Origin: Tachypleus tridentatus
Lineage: Eukaryota > Arthropoda > Merostomata > Xiphosura > Limulidae
NCBI RefSeq assembly: GCF_004210375.1
Contig: NW_027467782.1
Span: forward strand, 31,785,276-31,849,275
DNA: 64,000 bases
Direction: 5' to 3'
Both the position numbers and the translations under genes were made by a program. This document shows positions 1 through 12,260 of this stretch, in pieces. The notes beneath the pieces were generated by a model that was not told the origin of the DNA, did not search any database, and saw only the letters and a program-made list of their open reading frames with translations. The first letter of the stretch is position 1, and each line of letters starts with the position of its first letter.

Positions 1-289
1 CTCCGTTTCACATCACACGCAGAATACAAGAAGAATGTTAAATAATCTTCGAACCAGCTCTCCCAGACTCATCTAATCCTTCTCTTCAGAAGAGAGGTCA
101 CAATAAGGCTATCATGACAGGCTGTTTTCATGAGAAAAAAGGGTCAGAAACAAAATGAATGACAAGAGTACGTTCAAATACTAATAATAAAACATAATAT
201 TAAATAACTTAACATTGTGTTCGATGTTATAAATATAATTTTTATTACTTAACAATAGTATAAACAACACTCTAAATACCAAGAAAAGT

Positions 290-521
290 TCACTAGCCGT
301 CCCTAATATAGCATTAGTTTAGTTACTAGATGGAAGGCAGCTAGTCATCACCGCCTAACGTCACTTCTTAGGTTACTCTTTTATCAACGAATGGCGGGAT
401 TGAACGTTACATTGTACCACCTCCACAGCTGAAAGGATGAGCATGTTTGATGTGAGGGGGATTCTAACCCACGACCCTCAGTTGCGAGTTGATTGTCGTA
501 ATCACCTGACCATGCCGGGAT
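290..521 (-). mobile_element. tRNA-headed SINE (family 1, subtype B), 3'-truncated
   Basis: The reverse complement begins with a degraded GCCCGGCATGG head. It carries a tRNA-like B-box region (GGTCGTGGG then TTAGAATCC), the 'AACATGCTCATCC' linker and the 'AGTCATCACC' body seen in the better copies at 13312 and 29396. It stops inside the 3' part, before the terminal hairpin. It differs from better copies at many positions, so it is an old insertion. Confidence 0.8.
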
Positions 522-1164
522 AACCTAAAAAAAGGCAGAGACTCTCTCCTAGAACAAGCGTCTATAGCGTACAGTCATTAGTTTCGTATAAACAAGTAAC
601 ACGTTTTGTTTAGGCTTGGAATGTCAATTCGGTAATAAACTGTGTGTACTTTCAATTAGAAACAGCCACGTTTAAGGCTGAATTGAGAAATAAACAAGTT
701 ATTAATTAACGACAAAAATAGCCAATTTTTATTTCCATGCTGTTGGTTATACCTAACTGTTTGTAAAACACATTTAAATCTAAAGTCCTAAACACTGCTA
801 GCATTACTGTGCATGAACATTTTCATGGAAATTTCGAGAATGTTTCTTTGAACATTTGAATCTGGAACTATCCGGTACAGAGAAGTATCTGGAACCACGT
901 GAAACGAAGGAGAACCGAGAACGGACCGTTCAGTATAGAAGAGCTTCTGGAACGTTTTTTTACAGGTTTGGATAGCGTGGAACAGAGCAGTATCTAGAAC
1001 AATGAAGTAAAGAAGGAAAGCTCTGGCCGCACAGGTAAGAGGGGGAATGGAACTGTTCAGTCTGACAGAAGATGAACTTACAAATGAAGTAAAATGTCTT
1101 CCCAACAAATTGCTGCTACAGCATAATGACCTCTGAATCAAGTGATTAGTACTGTTATTCTCTG

Positions 1165-1370
1165 TAGGGTAATAACACCCTGATATCCAGTGGTGTAACT
1201 CAATACAGGACAGTATTCCTTAATACCTAATGGTGCCACTCAGTATAGAGTAATTCATACCTGGTGGTGGTGCTACTCAGTTTAGGATAACACATCCTAA
1301 TACCTAAAGGTGCCACTCAATATATAGTAATCAATACGTAGTGGTGCCACTTAGTACAGACCAATACCCC
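1165..1370. repeat. Decayed tandem repeat, about 45-55 bp unit
   Basis: Four to five imperfect units share 'ATACCTAATGGTGCCACT' followed by 'CAGTATAGAGTAAT'-like text. The unit length drifts, so the array is old. No reading frame runs through it. Confidence 0.6.
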
Positions 1371-1424
1371 AATCTGTATCTTTTGTTAACCAATAAAAAT
1401 ACTTGCTGAGGTAGCACAAAAGGG

Positions 1425-1515
1425 CATAATAATGGGATTGTTTTGTGTGTTATAATGGGATTGTTTTGTGTGTTATAATGGGGTTGTTGTTTTGTGTGTT
1501 ATAGTGGGGTTGTTT
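1425..1515. repeat. Short tandem repeat, about 23-26 bp unit
   Basis: About four units of 'ATAATGGGATTGTTTTGTGT' occur side by side, the later ones with G-rich substitutions and a 3-bp insertion (GTTGTTGTTTTG). Confidence 0.75.
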
Positions 1516-2064
1516 TGGTATGACTTGATATAAACAGATGTAAAGCTGACTTGAGCAGACGTAAAAATACTTTTACAGGTACAACTGATTTAAACAGATG
1601 TAAAGATACTCGTACAGGTGTAAAGGTACTTGTTTAGTTCCTAATAAGAATTATACAAGAAAGAAGTAGTGAGACCTAAGAAAACGCCAGTGGGACCTAA
1701 CCTCGTGTAACGATACTTGTACAGGGCTTATATGGGATATCGAAAAAGTCTCCTTATATATAGAATGTTGCAGTAATGATTTTAGAAGTACTAATGAAAC
1801 TCGTAGAGGTGCCTTTTGTGTTTTAAAGTATGCCGATACTCATGAACGAAACAAAGTACTTGATATGAAGTGAATACAATAGCTACGCATGTTGTATTAC
1901 ATGATTTAAAGTTTCTCTATATCTTCCATTTGTTTTTTAAAGTGCAACTCTAGAATAAAAGAGCTGTTATAAATAAATAAAAAAATTTAAATTGACCTAA
2001 AATTTACAAAATATATATGTGTATTACTTTATAATTATGTAAACAAAGATTATAATAAATTTAT
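1516..2064. other. No recognisable gene
   Basis: AT-rich sequence. The first 130 bases contain loosely repeated 'AAACAGATGTAAAG' and 'ACTTGTACAGGTGTAAAG' phrases. I see nothing else. Confidence 0.5.
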
Positions 2065-2397
2065 TCTGTTATCTGTCTGCACCTCCGTCTGTTTAATTGT
2101 CTATTTGTCAGTGCATACGCCTGTTTAATTGTTTATCTATCAGTACATCTGTTTAGTTAATTGTCTGTTTCTACATCCATCTGTTTAATTTTCTATCTGC
2201 GCATCTCTGTTTCATTGTGTAGCTGTACATAATCTGTTTAATTGTCTATTTGTTTCTACATCCGTTTCTTTAATTGTCTATCTATCTGTATGTCCGTGTA
2301 GTTAATCGCCTGTCTGTAATTCCGTCTGTTTAATTGTCTATCTAGCTGTCTGTTTGTCTATCTATCTAGATATTTGTCTGTCTGTCTATCTACGCGT
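2065..2397. repeat. Decayed minisatellite with CTGTTTAATTGTCTAT core
   Basis: The phrase 'CTGTTTAATTGTCTAT' or a near variant recurs about every 35-45 bases, interleaved with 'CAGTACATC' or 'CTACATCC' spacers. It ends in a CTGT/CTAT simple-repeat stretch near 2340-2395. There is no coding potential. Confidence 0.7.
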
Positions 2398-2887
2398 ATG
2401 TTAAAGAGTTGACATATAGTTATCATTACAGTCTGTCAAAACAAGAAACACCCAACTTGACGAATTTTTCTAGATTAAAATGAAACTTGTCTCATTATAA
2501 AATACTACATGATGTTTTTGTAAGGTTTAATGAGACACTGCTAATGGTGAAAGTTTCCCACTTCAGAACCAACAAGAATAAATGTTCTACTTTAATGATG
2601 AAACTGTTTTTCTTTTGGTGAAATTCAAAACCATCGAGGGGAACCTTTCTGTCTTTATATATGTATATAATGAGATGTGTGTATTCATATATCTTTGTCT
2701 AAAATCATTTAAGAAAAAAACTTATCACAGATGCATGAAAATGTGTCTAGCCTAGTTTGCCTTTTTTAAAAATGGGACCTCAACCTACGTTACTAATATT
2801 TTATTTGGAGATAAGAAGTTAACTGTTTCACAATCAAACTCCTGACTACACTTAAGTTTCATTTAAAAAATAATCTGTAAAAGTGTT

Positions 2888-2945
2888 GGATGTTTGTACG
2901 GTTGGTATGGGTATTAAAACTATTAAAACTTTAATTCCCATACAC
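2888..2945. repeat. Short fragment resembling PLE terminal repeat
   Basis: 'GGTTGGTATGGGTATTAAAA' closely resembles a phrase at 36467-36488, which lies in an insert that also contains PLE-terminus-like text. The match is only about 40-50 bases, so the family assignment is tentative. Confidence 0.25.
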
Positions 2946-3433
2946 TGCGAGTTGTGGGCATGAAAACAACGTTGTTATGACGCATCATTGCAGAGATTTA
3001 TCATTTCTTTTAAACCGAATTAATAGCAAAATAATAACAATGGGTTATAGATTAGCAAAGGTTATCTGCTGCCATCTACCGGCAAATATGCAAATTTCCC
3101 GTGTTCACAACTTCATTCAGCTGTCTGTCACGTCACCCTAAGGATGAAGGTCGTTGTTTACGACATTGGTAACTACATTGACCATTTTCGTGTTCATTGA
3201 TTCGAATTCTCCTTGGTGTATTTAGTAAATCCCCAAACTAATATTGCTATAATACCAATGTAATTCATTTTTTACAAATAATAGTACGCTAAGGAACTTT
3301 ATGATGCGTTTATGTTCAAATAAATTGTTAATGTTATTGATTATTAAATAAATATAATTGTTACTGTACTTCATTCTGAGTTCTGTGACTTCAGTATCAG
3401 TTTGTAATATTTTTAGAAGTGTTCCTACTTTTT

Positions 3434-3697
3434 AATAGGGCCCGGCATGGCCAGGTTGTGGAGACACTCGACTCGTAATTCGAGGGGAGCGATTTCAAAT
3501 CCCCTTCACACCAAACATGCTCGCCTTTTCAGACATGGGGCGTTATAATGTGACGGTTTATTCCACTATTCGTTGGTGAAAGAGTTGGTGGTGGGTGGTG
3601 ATGACTAGTTGACTTCCATTTAGTCTTACACTGCTAAATTAGGAACGGTTAGCGCAGATAGCTTTCATGTGGCTTTGCGCGAAATTAAAAAAAAAAA
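3434..3697 (+). mobile_element. tRNA-headed SINE (family 1, subtype B)
   Basis: Nearly full length. It has the head GCCCGGCATGGCCAGG, an anticodon-like loop CTCGTAA, a B-box-like segment, the linker 'AAACATGCTCGCC', the body 'GGTGATGACTAG', and a 3' end TGGCTTTGCGCGAAATT followed by an A-run. A 9-bp repeat CTACTTTTT at 3425-3433 and 3698-3706 is a plausible imperfect TSD. Confidence 0.88.
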
Positions 3698-3966
3698 CTA
3701 CTTTTTGATTTATACCTCAAATTGATGTGATAGAAAAGTTTGTAGTCTGAAGAATAAAACCATACATGCGATAATACATATTTGCTATTAAAAACTAACT
3801 TAGAATAAACCTGAATCTAGTTTTAAACTATTCGAGCTAAACGCTTCATAACTCGTACATTCTATGAAACTTATTACTTCTTACGAAGGTTGGTAACATT
3901 ATTCTGTCTTTCATTATTTTCTTCTCTTATAATAGCTTTTACACTCAGCGATATAATATTTACAAA

Positions 3967-4037
3967 TCAGGGTTCGATTCCCTTGGTGGACTCAGCAGAT
4001 AGCCCGATGTGGCTTTGCTATAAGGTAACACACACAC
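3967..4037 (+). mobile_element. SINE family 2, 5'-truncated, with 12-bp TSD
   Basis: This is a second SINE family: a tRNA-like 'GGGTTCGATTCCC' B-box followed by 'GACTCAGCAGATAGCCCGAT', then GTGGCTTTGCTATAAG and a CA-rich tail. It is flanked by a perfect direct repeat AATATTTACAAA at 3955-3966 and 4038-4049. The tRNA head upstream of the B-box is missing. Confidence 0.85.
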
Positions 4038-4389
4038 AATATTTACAAAAGAGCGAACAAGAAGTAAATATTATATTAAATGTAACATCAGAAAAATAAG
4101 GAAAAGATTAAAATATGATCGTGGAAACAAGAATCTGCATAATTTTATTCATATTTTAAACAACTATAGACGAAAATAAGTTAAGTATCTGGTTAATATT
4201 AAATCATAATTAGAAATTAATAAAAGTGCCTTAGGCATCGGTTCACTTTACTTACCGTGATGTTATGGTTTTGAAATAGTTCTCTTTCGCTGTTTTTATA
4301 TATAGATGTGGTATAAATATTTAAATACGCCAGCTTATAACCCTATGAAATATGTTTCGTAGATAAATTGGTTAGCTAGCTCAACTTAG

Positions 4390-4608
4390 ACAAGGACATG
4401 GCCAGGTGACTAAGGCACTCGACTCGTATTCCGAGGGTCGCAGGTTTGAGTCCCCATCACATCTAACATGCTCGCCCTTTTCAGCCGTGGGGTGTTATAT
4501 TGTGACGGTCAATCTCACTATTCGTTAGTAAAAGAGTAACCCAAGAGTTGGCAGTGGGTGGTAATGACTAGCTAGCCTCCTTTTCTACTCTTACACTACT
4601 AAATTGGG
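4390..4608 (+). mobile_element. tRNA-headed SINE (family 1), 3'-truncated
   Basis: The head ACATGGCCAGG, the CTCGTAT anticodon-like loop, GGTCGCAGG, the linker and the 'ACACTACTAAATTGG' body can be read, but the 3' hairpin is missing. A 3'-only copy lies about 380 bases downstream. The two overlap in content by about 70 bases, so they are not simply one SINE split by an insertion. Confidence 0.8.
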
Positions 4609-4985
4609 AAGTATCATTTCTTTCTGTGTAAATGTTACATGCGCACTCTATATATGCCGGAAGTTCCTTAGGCCTGCAATTTCCAACATTAACCATAAAA
4701 ACCACAAAAGATACTTCAACCCCTACATGAAAAGTATGATGATGAATTGTTGTTTTTTTGATACACTGATCACATATGTTTACAAAATGGAACTATTTTC
4801 CATACAGTGAATGTTATGTAGCTGTAGTAAATTTAAGTAAGACAGTGGTAAGAAATATTACAAACAAAGTCTGGTGTTATACCACTGTAAGTTTTGTTGA
4901 TGATAACATATACTCACCGTTTCAAGTAAAATTTGAGTTTACCACAAAAACTTTGTTTTATTTAAACAAACACATACATAATAAG

Positions 4986-5106
4986 TAGTGGGTGGTGATG
5001 ACTAGTTGCCTCTCCTCTTAGTCTTACACTGCTAAATTAAGTGGACGGCCAGCACACATAAGCCCTCGAGCAGCTTCGTAAGGAATTCAAAAAAAAACAA
5101 ACAAAC
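4986..5106 (+). mobile_element. SINE family 1, 5'-truncated 3' half
   Basis: It starts at GTGGGTGGTGATGACTAG and runs through TACACTGCTAAATTA, the hairpin AGCCCTCGAGCAGCTTCG and an A-rich AAACAAACAAAC tail. Confidence 0.8.
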
Positions 5107-5825
5107 AATCTAGCTGAGTATCCACGAGCGCAAATGACGTCGGATTCTAAACATTTATATTAGATACACACAAAATAGGCCCTCCATCTTTGTGCAAATT
5201 GTATTAAATAGGCTATGTTGATATTGAATTATAACAAATACGTTTGTTTTGGAAATACTTTGATATAATAAAATGTATTCATTGGGCATTTAATGCCCTG
5301 AGGTTTTCTGGTGCTTGACTCTCAAACTGAAACGCTATGTCAATCAATCAAAACATGCTATCAGCTTTGGTTTAGAAGCAAAATTATGGTCAACTCCTGT
5401 CATTAGTCGGTAGGTAGCCTGTGAGTTGACCATAAGCATAAAACAGTTTGTTTTAACATTTGTAATTTTTACATTTGTTGAAAGACAAAAGTTCAATAGT
5501 TTATTTATTATTCCAGCATTACCTCAAGAGGAGAAATCCAATAAATGTTTATATATACTGTAAAAGTTCATTTGTTAATATTTTGTAAGTACTATAACAA
5601 ATGTTATGAAAATATTAAAACTGTACAGTGCTTATCAAACAAAAAATAAATAATACATACTCGGCGATGGATTAATCCAAAAGAAAGAGAGAAACTTTTA
5701 GGCTAATTTTAGGTCTAATTTACCCTTCAAGCAAATAATATTATTAACTTTTGAAACACACAAACTACCCCACAGTGTTTACGTTTTATCGAACTTTTCT
5801 CACATAACGTTAAGGTTAAGGAAAT
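5107..5825. other. No recognisable feature
   Basis: AT-rich unique-looking sequence with no long ORF, splice-site pair or repeat that I could recognise. Confidence 0.5.
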
Positions 5826-5950
5826 GTGGGTTTTCATTTAGCAAAACCACTTGCGGCTATCTGTTAATTCTACCAAGTTGAATCGAACCCATGATTGTAG
5901 CGTTAAAATCTGTAGACTTATCTCTGTACCTTGAAGCGAGAGACTGATGG
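5826..5950 (-). mobile_element. SINE family 2, degraded
   Basis: On the reverse strand a decayed B-box (GGGTTCGATTC) is followed by a CAGATAGCC-like element and GGTTTTGCTAAA, in the same order as in the copies at 17476 and 62006. Confidence 0.55.
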
Positions 5951-8900
5951 TTAAGCTAATACTCGCTGATTGAATGCTGTTCTTGGTGGAAGAAGCTTTG
6001 CATTTTATAAATCTAACAACATATATTTATGGCATATACGCGTTTTCAAAACGTTTTCATTATAATGTATTATTGTCATAATACATTAGTATTAGGTCTA
6101 AGGTAGATTTGCATACTACACTATTTATCATGTCTCTTAAGGTTTGTAATATTATTATACACTATTCTTCAAACCCTAAGGTTCTAGGTTTTAAAAAAAT
6201 GTAGTTAATAACATAGGTAGGCTTCCTGTGCCAATGTTTCATGATAAGAATAACTGAAGAAACATTTTGTTTTGACCAACGTCCCCAAGAAATATAGAAT
6301 TTGACTCTAAACCGTCAGAAGAAGCTTATCCCCCGTCTTACGTTTTATGTAAGTCATTATCTGTTGTTGAATATAGTTATGTTGAAATTGAATATTTTCA
6401 TTTTATCATCATTCAAGCAGTTCTTATAAGACGAGATTGTTGGAAACCTTCGTTCAATGTCGACAACAACACCAACCTTGAGCAAATCTCCTGGTGATGT
6501 ACAAGTATTTATACCCTGTTTTGAATATATTTACTATTATATTCTCTACCATAAATTCTTGGTGACATTTAATTAAACATTTGAATGTACCAAGCTAACA
6601 AGAATAAATTTTGGATATTGAAATTTTATTTAATATTGCCTTGAGTGATAGAAAATTATTTTTAATCTTAGTTGTTTAAATACCCCTTAAACGAAGGGCT
6701 TTATTTTAAAATCATGGTAACAATCTATATATCCGATCATCTTTCTCAGTTTCGAGAATCCACGGCTGGAAACGTAGAGAGTTGCAAGTGAAAAATGACG
6801 TATAAAATTGACCCAGTCTTAGGTCCATAAAAACGAGAAAATTACCAACATTTCCTCAAAGCACGTGACCGAATGGAGAGGCTATACGTTCTACAGGTAA
6901 GTGACACATATTGAATGAAAATGTGTATTGACAGCAAAGTTCACACCTTTCATCATTCTATTGCCGTTAATATGTTTAAGATTTGATATAAGTCGCAAAC
7001 CTATGTTCTTGTAATATATGCTGGGTGAAAGTTATGCGGTAATGATAAGGTACTATAAGCCCATGCACTGCATGCCAAATAAGGTATGATTTCACCAAGA
7101 CAACACATTCAGCCCATAAGTTTAAATGAATACTGAGGCCCTTACAAACATGTATTCACAAATTGAAATTAATTTGCAGACATCTGCCGTGAACTTCTGT
7201 ATTAATGAACTGTTAAAATGAACTCTCGAAAGTCGTTATCTGTAGATGTTTGATAAATATTGAAAGAAAGATAAAGTGGAAAAGGGATAATTTGTGTATT
7301 AGAAAATGCGCTGCATAGAATGAAAGGACTTATGAATGACACCACTCAGGAGTTGGTGAAGAGGCAGTATTCAGAGATCCATCCTGTGCAACTACCATAG
7401 GTTGTGTAATTACGTTTATATATAAGAAATGATATATATTTATTTCACGCCCCAACAACCAGAAACAGCTCTAGTAGGAAAATTGTACCAATTCATTAAA
7501 ATAATGTGGAAAATAAATATCATTTGTATTTCAAACATTAAAACTTCATATTAATAATCAACATCTTTTTAATTTATTCCATTTTGTACATCTAAAATGA
7601 AGGTTATGAATTTTATTTTAGTTTTTAAAGTACAGTTCCAACGCAATTAGTAATGGTTGTGAATATATTTATTAATATGAGTGTTACATGGCACCCTTAG
7701 CTACAAAGCAGGAAAAAGCACAATAATTTAAAATAAAATTGAAACAATTTGCCTTTCTAACCTGAGTAAAACGCATTTTTATTGATTTTAGCCAATCGTT
7801 CTTCCCAATCTCTGGGTTGTCATGATGTATACCATTACAATTACTTCACCCTTCCAAATGCCATAGTTTACTGATGAAAACGCGTCATGTAAGTTTTCAA
7901 TTATTTCTAACCGTTTGGCCCAATAGAGGTTTATTTGAAAAGGATATGATTTTAGGTATAAACTGAGAAGTACAAGCTCAACTGATGATACGATATTAGA
8001 AGAAAAGATGTTTGTGAACAATTTCTGTAGCAACTATAGAACTTTTTTTAATTTTGAAAAAGAATGATTTATCATTTTGTATGTTATTTGAATTACGAGG
8101 GCTGAATTATGATAAGAGAATACATATTATTTTATGGAACAAGATAATGTATGGTTAGATAAGTCATTTCACTTTCGAACAAACGAAGTTACATTTCGCC
8201 ATCAAGGCCTTTTCCTCTTAAAACCCTGTATGTCCTGAATGGCACAGTGCACAGTAAACGTGTACTGTTTTTTTCGAATCAAAACAAAAACAAAATGTGT
8301 AGTTTGAAAATATACAATAATCGAACGTTTTAAAACGATTTGGAATAATAAAATCAGTATTTTAAATCTACAAACAACAACAAGCATATTTAAGTTAATT
8401 ACAGTGAATGTTTTGAAAATTTCATAGTTAAGAATTCATGTTAATATCACATATATACGTTGGTATGTACAAGGTAGAAGGTTTGCTTAAGCTAAATATC
8501 AGAAAGTAATTATTTACAATGACAACTATTATATTTAATAGTTTTATAGAATTCAATAAACCAATACAAGTACGTCTAATAGACACACACCAGGGTCTTG
8601 AAGAAGTATTTAAATAATTTAAGTAGTTAATTCTCCTTATCACAATCCACAAAAGATTATCTACAACTTTAACGAGGGGAGGAAATTAACGCTCAGTGAC
8701 TCTTTCTGTCTCTTTTAGATATACATAAACAGTTTTATACATCTAATGTCTTTTGTCCATAATATTAAGAAGCGGAACCTCTCATGCCCAGTGTTTTGTT
8801 GTTGCACTATAATCCTATGCAAAGTTAGGAAAACATCTGAGATTTACATTTATATATATATAAATTATGAGGTATCACCACAATAATTAAATTAATAAAT

Positions 8901-9830
8901 GTTAATTTCTCTGGTAACTTGATAATTTCATGATTCGTGTTTGGAATAGTTTTGAAGTTTAACTGCTTCTGTGGATATCATGCTAATATTATTGATAAAG
9001 GAATGTAGTGGTACATATAAGTGCACACGAACCTTTTACAGAAACAGGTGTGATATGCATATGTCAATAACTATTACCCAGATTGCTATACCTAAACTTC
9101 AAGGTACCTTTCGCCTCAAAGTAATTAAGACTTTGAGCAAACGTCTTAATCTTATGATGTCACCAAAGAAAAACTGAAATGATCATGACGACCCAAGCAT
9201 AAAGTCGAAACGATGCATGATGAGTCTTTATATATATATATATAACGTTGTATTCTTTATATAATAACTATTATGTATTTAATGGAAAAACTGTAAATGT
9301 TTGTCGATTATGGAAGATTACGATGAGAAGGTTATGTTACATTATATATATTAATTTAGTTATATCAGGCATTTTACTTGAACCCAAGGCAGCAACTGCT
9401 TACTTGTAAAATTTAAGGTATATTTTTACCGGCTAATTCCTTCTAGAGAATTGTAAAATACAAATCATTTTGTTTTTACCTTCTTTATTAAGAAGTATTA
9501 ATAAGATTTGTTTGTTTTGTGTTTACTCCTCCACTTAATTTAATATCGATAATTTCTTCTGTGTAAACTTTTCTTAAACCTCATTCGAATTATTGTTCTT
9601 TTCGAATTTCCGTGACGTTGTAAAGATTGAAACAAGCCTTTATTAGTTAACGAGAAACTCATAAGGAACATTTTGAAACGAAACAATAATATATATGAAA
9701 ACATAATGTAACGTAGACAGAGCAACAAGAAATTAACCAATGCCACAGTTTACATCGCCTGATGATGATAATGTTTTTATTAACGGTCTTTGAGAAGTAC
9801 TTGGTGTTGCTAACACAGTTGTAACTGTTT
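5951..9830. other. Long stretch without recognised genes
   Basis: About 3.9 kb of AT-rich DNA. The only simple repeats are short AT runs near 8850 and 9230. ORFs are short with no family resemblance. A donor-like CAGGTAAGT at 6894-6902 has no convincing partner acceptor. Confidence 0.5.
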
Positions 9831-9879
9831 CATTATTTCCAAGCACAAAGAATACATAACGGAAAATCATATTAAGGAC

Positions 9880-10890
9880 AAATTAATCGAACAAGGTTGC
9901 ACCTTTAAAACGCCCGATTGTGTGTGGAAACGTATTAATGGTATCTATACAGGTAAGTACGCATTCAGTTACCAACAGGTGTATCATCTCTACGGTAGCA
10001 CAGACAGATCAGGGTAGAATTTGCAAATTATTATTTCGTTCTGGTCGACGGAAAATAACCAGGCGGTCAGAAACTATTGTTTCTCTTCACCACCGTAGGT
10101 TATCAAATGAAGGCTTATAGATCCAGTTAAAAGGCTGCATTCTATCAGATAAAACACAAATGATCAGGTAAAAGTGTCTTAATAGATGTATGGCCGATGA
10201 TCATTTGTACAGCAGGTGTCCTAAACGTAAATATCAGAAATGTGGAGAGATCAGACATTTTCGCGAGATTGCACTAACGATAATAATCAACTTACTAATA
10301 TCGAAAACGAAAAGCTTCCTGAATTCACCGACACCCCATCGCGTCCTGAGGAAGCATGGACTCCGCCTGTTTTAATCACCTCAAGTTACCAACGTACAAT
10401 CGTATGTTGAGAACACGAGACAAGAAAACCGTTGGAGAGTGTTCCCGCCACTGTTACAGAATCAGAAGATAATGTTATGAACTACGCGAATGCAACAAGA
10501 AAAAGGCTATCAACTGAGGAAAATGCCCACAAGAAAATACAAAATAAAACAGGTTTGTCTCAAGAATAGCTGGAAACATAATCAGAAAGATATTACTAAC
10601 ACAATGTAATTTTCCAGTTAAAATTATGCACTGTTAATGTTAACGGGTTATCTGATATGTTTAAGCTAGAAAACGTTTTAACCTTCTTAAAAAAGAGAAA
10701 ATATGATATTATTTGTTTTACAGGAAACATTTTGGTATGATGCTTTTTTTGATCAAGTTAACTCACATTGGGGAGGGATATTATCTCGACCATACGTGAA
10801 TTACATAGAAAGGTGTTGCATTTTTTATTCGCAGAGGTTTAGATATTAGTGTATCATATTAGTGGAGTAGGTCGTAAGATAGTTTTATCT
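9880..10890 (+). pseudogene. LINE remnant with ORF1 zinc knuckle and start of an endonuclease ORF (L1/Tx1-like)
   Basis: Two decayed coding pieces lie in the order expected of a non-LTR retrotransposon. At 10185-10275 a nucleic-acid-binding segment reads like CCHC knuckles (DDHLYSRCPKRKYQKCGEIRHF) as in ORF1 proteins of L1/Tx1-type LINEs. At 10615-10800 the text LKLCTVNVNGLSDMFK, then LTFLKKRKYDIICF and, one frame over, QETFWYDAFF matches the start of an apurinic-like endonuclease domain (NVNGL...DIICLQET pattern). A frameshift at about 10722 and stops show it is dead. The rest of ORF2 is absent; a SINE and the gap follow at once. The clade call is inference from motif style; the LINE call is firmer. 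Confidence 0.55.
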
Positions 10891-10900
10891 TTTACTTATA

Positions 10901-11078
10901 GGCCCGGCATGGCCAAGCGTTAAGGCGCAAGCAGTCGTAATCTGAGGGTCGCGGGTTGCATCCGGTCGCGCCAATATGCTCGCCCTTTCAACCGTGGGGG
11001 CGTTATAATGTGACCACTATCCCACTACTGTTGCAAAGAGTAGCCCAAGAGTTGGCGGTGGGTGGTGAGGGCTGCCTT
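10901..11078 (+). mobile_element. SINE family 1 (subtype A), cut by assembly gap
   Basis: It reads GGCCCGGCATGGCCAAGCG, GTCGTAATCTGAGGGTCGCG, then the linker and GTTGGCGGTGGGTGGTGA up to the first N. Its 3' end is in the gap. The head has a deletion (CAAGCAGTCG) that may be a sequencing error near the gap. Confidence 0.88.
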
Positions 11079-11578
11079 NNNNNNNNNNNNNNNNNNNNNN
11101 NNNNNNNNNNNNNNNNNNNNNNNNNNNNNNNNNNNNNNNNNNNNNNNNNNNNNNNNNNNNNNNNNNNNNNNNNNNNNNNNNNNNNNNNNNNNNNNNNNNN
11201 NNNNNNNNNNNNNNNNNNNNNNNNNNNNNNNNNNNNNNNNNNNNNNNNNNNNNNNNNNNNNNNNNNNNNNNNNNNNNNNNNNNNNNNNNNNNNNNNNNNN
11301 NNNNNNNNNNNNNNNNNNNNNNNNNNNNNNNNNNNNNNNNNNNNNNNNNNNNNNNNNNNNNNNNNNNNNNNNNNNNNNNNNNNNNNNNNNNNNNNNNNNN
11401 NNNNNNNNNNNNNNNNNNNNNNNNNNNNNNNNNNNNNNNNNNNNNNNNNNNNNNNNNNNNNNNNNNNNNNNNNNNNNNNNNNNNNNNNNNNNNNNNNNNN
11501 NNNNNNNNNNNNNNNNNNNNNNNNNNNNNNNNNNNNNNNNNNNNNNNNNNNNNNNNNNNNNNNNNNNNNNNNNNNNNN
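11079..11578. other. Assembly gap (500 N)
   Basis: Exactly 500 unknown bases, a conventional placeholder size, so the real distance is not known. Long translated frames spanning it are artefacts. Confidence 0.99.
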
Positions 11579-12009
11579 TACACAAGATGTACATCAAATT
11601 ATGGAAATGAGTAAATATTTTGTATTTGAGTAGGTATGCGAATTAGATTTCAATCAGATGTTGGCAAGTATATAATTATTCTAAAATTTAGATCCAAAGT
11701 GCTGGGCAACAGGATCTAACAAGCTGCCAAACTATAGCAAAGACTAGCTTAAGAATCTGATCATTTACCACACTGAATGTTTATTTTCCAGTACGTCTGG
11801 TGGTCATGATTCAGAGGAGAGAGGCCAACATTCAAGTGAGCCACCCAAGCAGACTGTGATGCAAGAATATGAACACATTAAAAAAAAATGTATCAAAACC
11901 TGTCCCTGCAAATAAAAGTTTATTTTTTCCCATGTTAAAGAAACTTCTTGGTGAAGAGTTTCACCATATTCTCCACTTAGGCAAATTAGTCCTAACAGCA
12001 CTCTTTCTG
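11579..12009. other. No recognisable feature
   Basis: Nothing recognised between the gap and the possible exon remnant downstream. Confidence 0.45.
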
Positions 12010-12260
12010 TCTATAAATACAGCAGTATGTTAAAAGGGATTTTTCAGTTATGAAGAGAATCAAAAGTGACAACAAGACAAGGCCGATGGGATACACACTG
12101 TCAGTCCTGATGGTCATTTTTATTGATGGCCTCTGGTAAGCCAGTTTGATCTTCACCCTGCAATAGACCTCTATGTAAAAGGCAGGAAAACCCAACAGGA
12201 GACCAAAAACAAATCTTCACAACCACCATAAGCAATAAACCAAACCAAGGTTTGAAAACA
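12010..12260 (-). pseudogene. Possible decayed membrane-protein exon (PAP2/lipid phosphate phosphatase-like?)
   Basis: On the minus strand an open stretch reads GFPAFYIEVY, then AYQRPSIKMTIRTDSVYPIG and LVLLSLLILFITE. A hydrophobic segment in another frame (LLLMVVVKICFW) sits just upstream. The order transmembrane helix, short loop, a 'SI...DSV' segment, second helix and acidic E recalls the N-terminal exon of lipid phosphate phosphatases, but the usual CDD before SI is not visible. A frameshift near 12195 and no obvious splice sites suggest a pseudogene or coincidence. This is inference only. Confidence 0.25.

Noticed and set aside
788-1141. 117-codon minus-strand ORF
   Set aside because: Ser/Phe-rich text with no domain. 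The DNA has loosely repeated 'GTATCTGGAAC' and 'AGAAGA' phrases, so the open frame is probably chance.
2340-2400. CRISPR-like spaced repeats
   Set aside because: Repeats are imperfect CTGT/CTAT simple sequence, not identical repeats with unique spacers, and the DNA is eukaryotic.
4604-4988. Two overlapping ORFs between SINE pieces
   Set aside because: Short, low-complexity translations without a family; the first begins inside SINE sequence.
10956-11633. Several ORFs of 180-225 codons across 11017-11633
   Set aside because: They consist almost entirely of unknown residues from the N gap.
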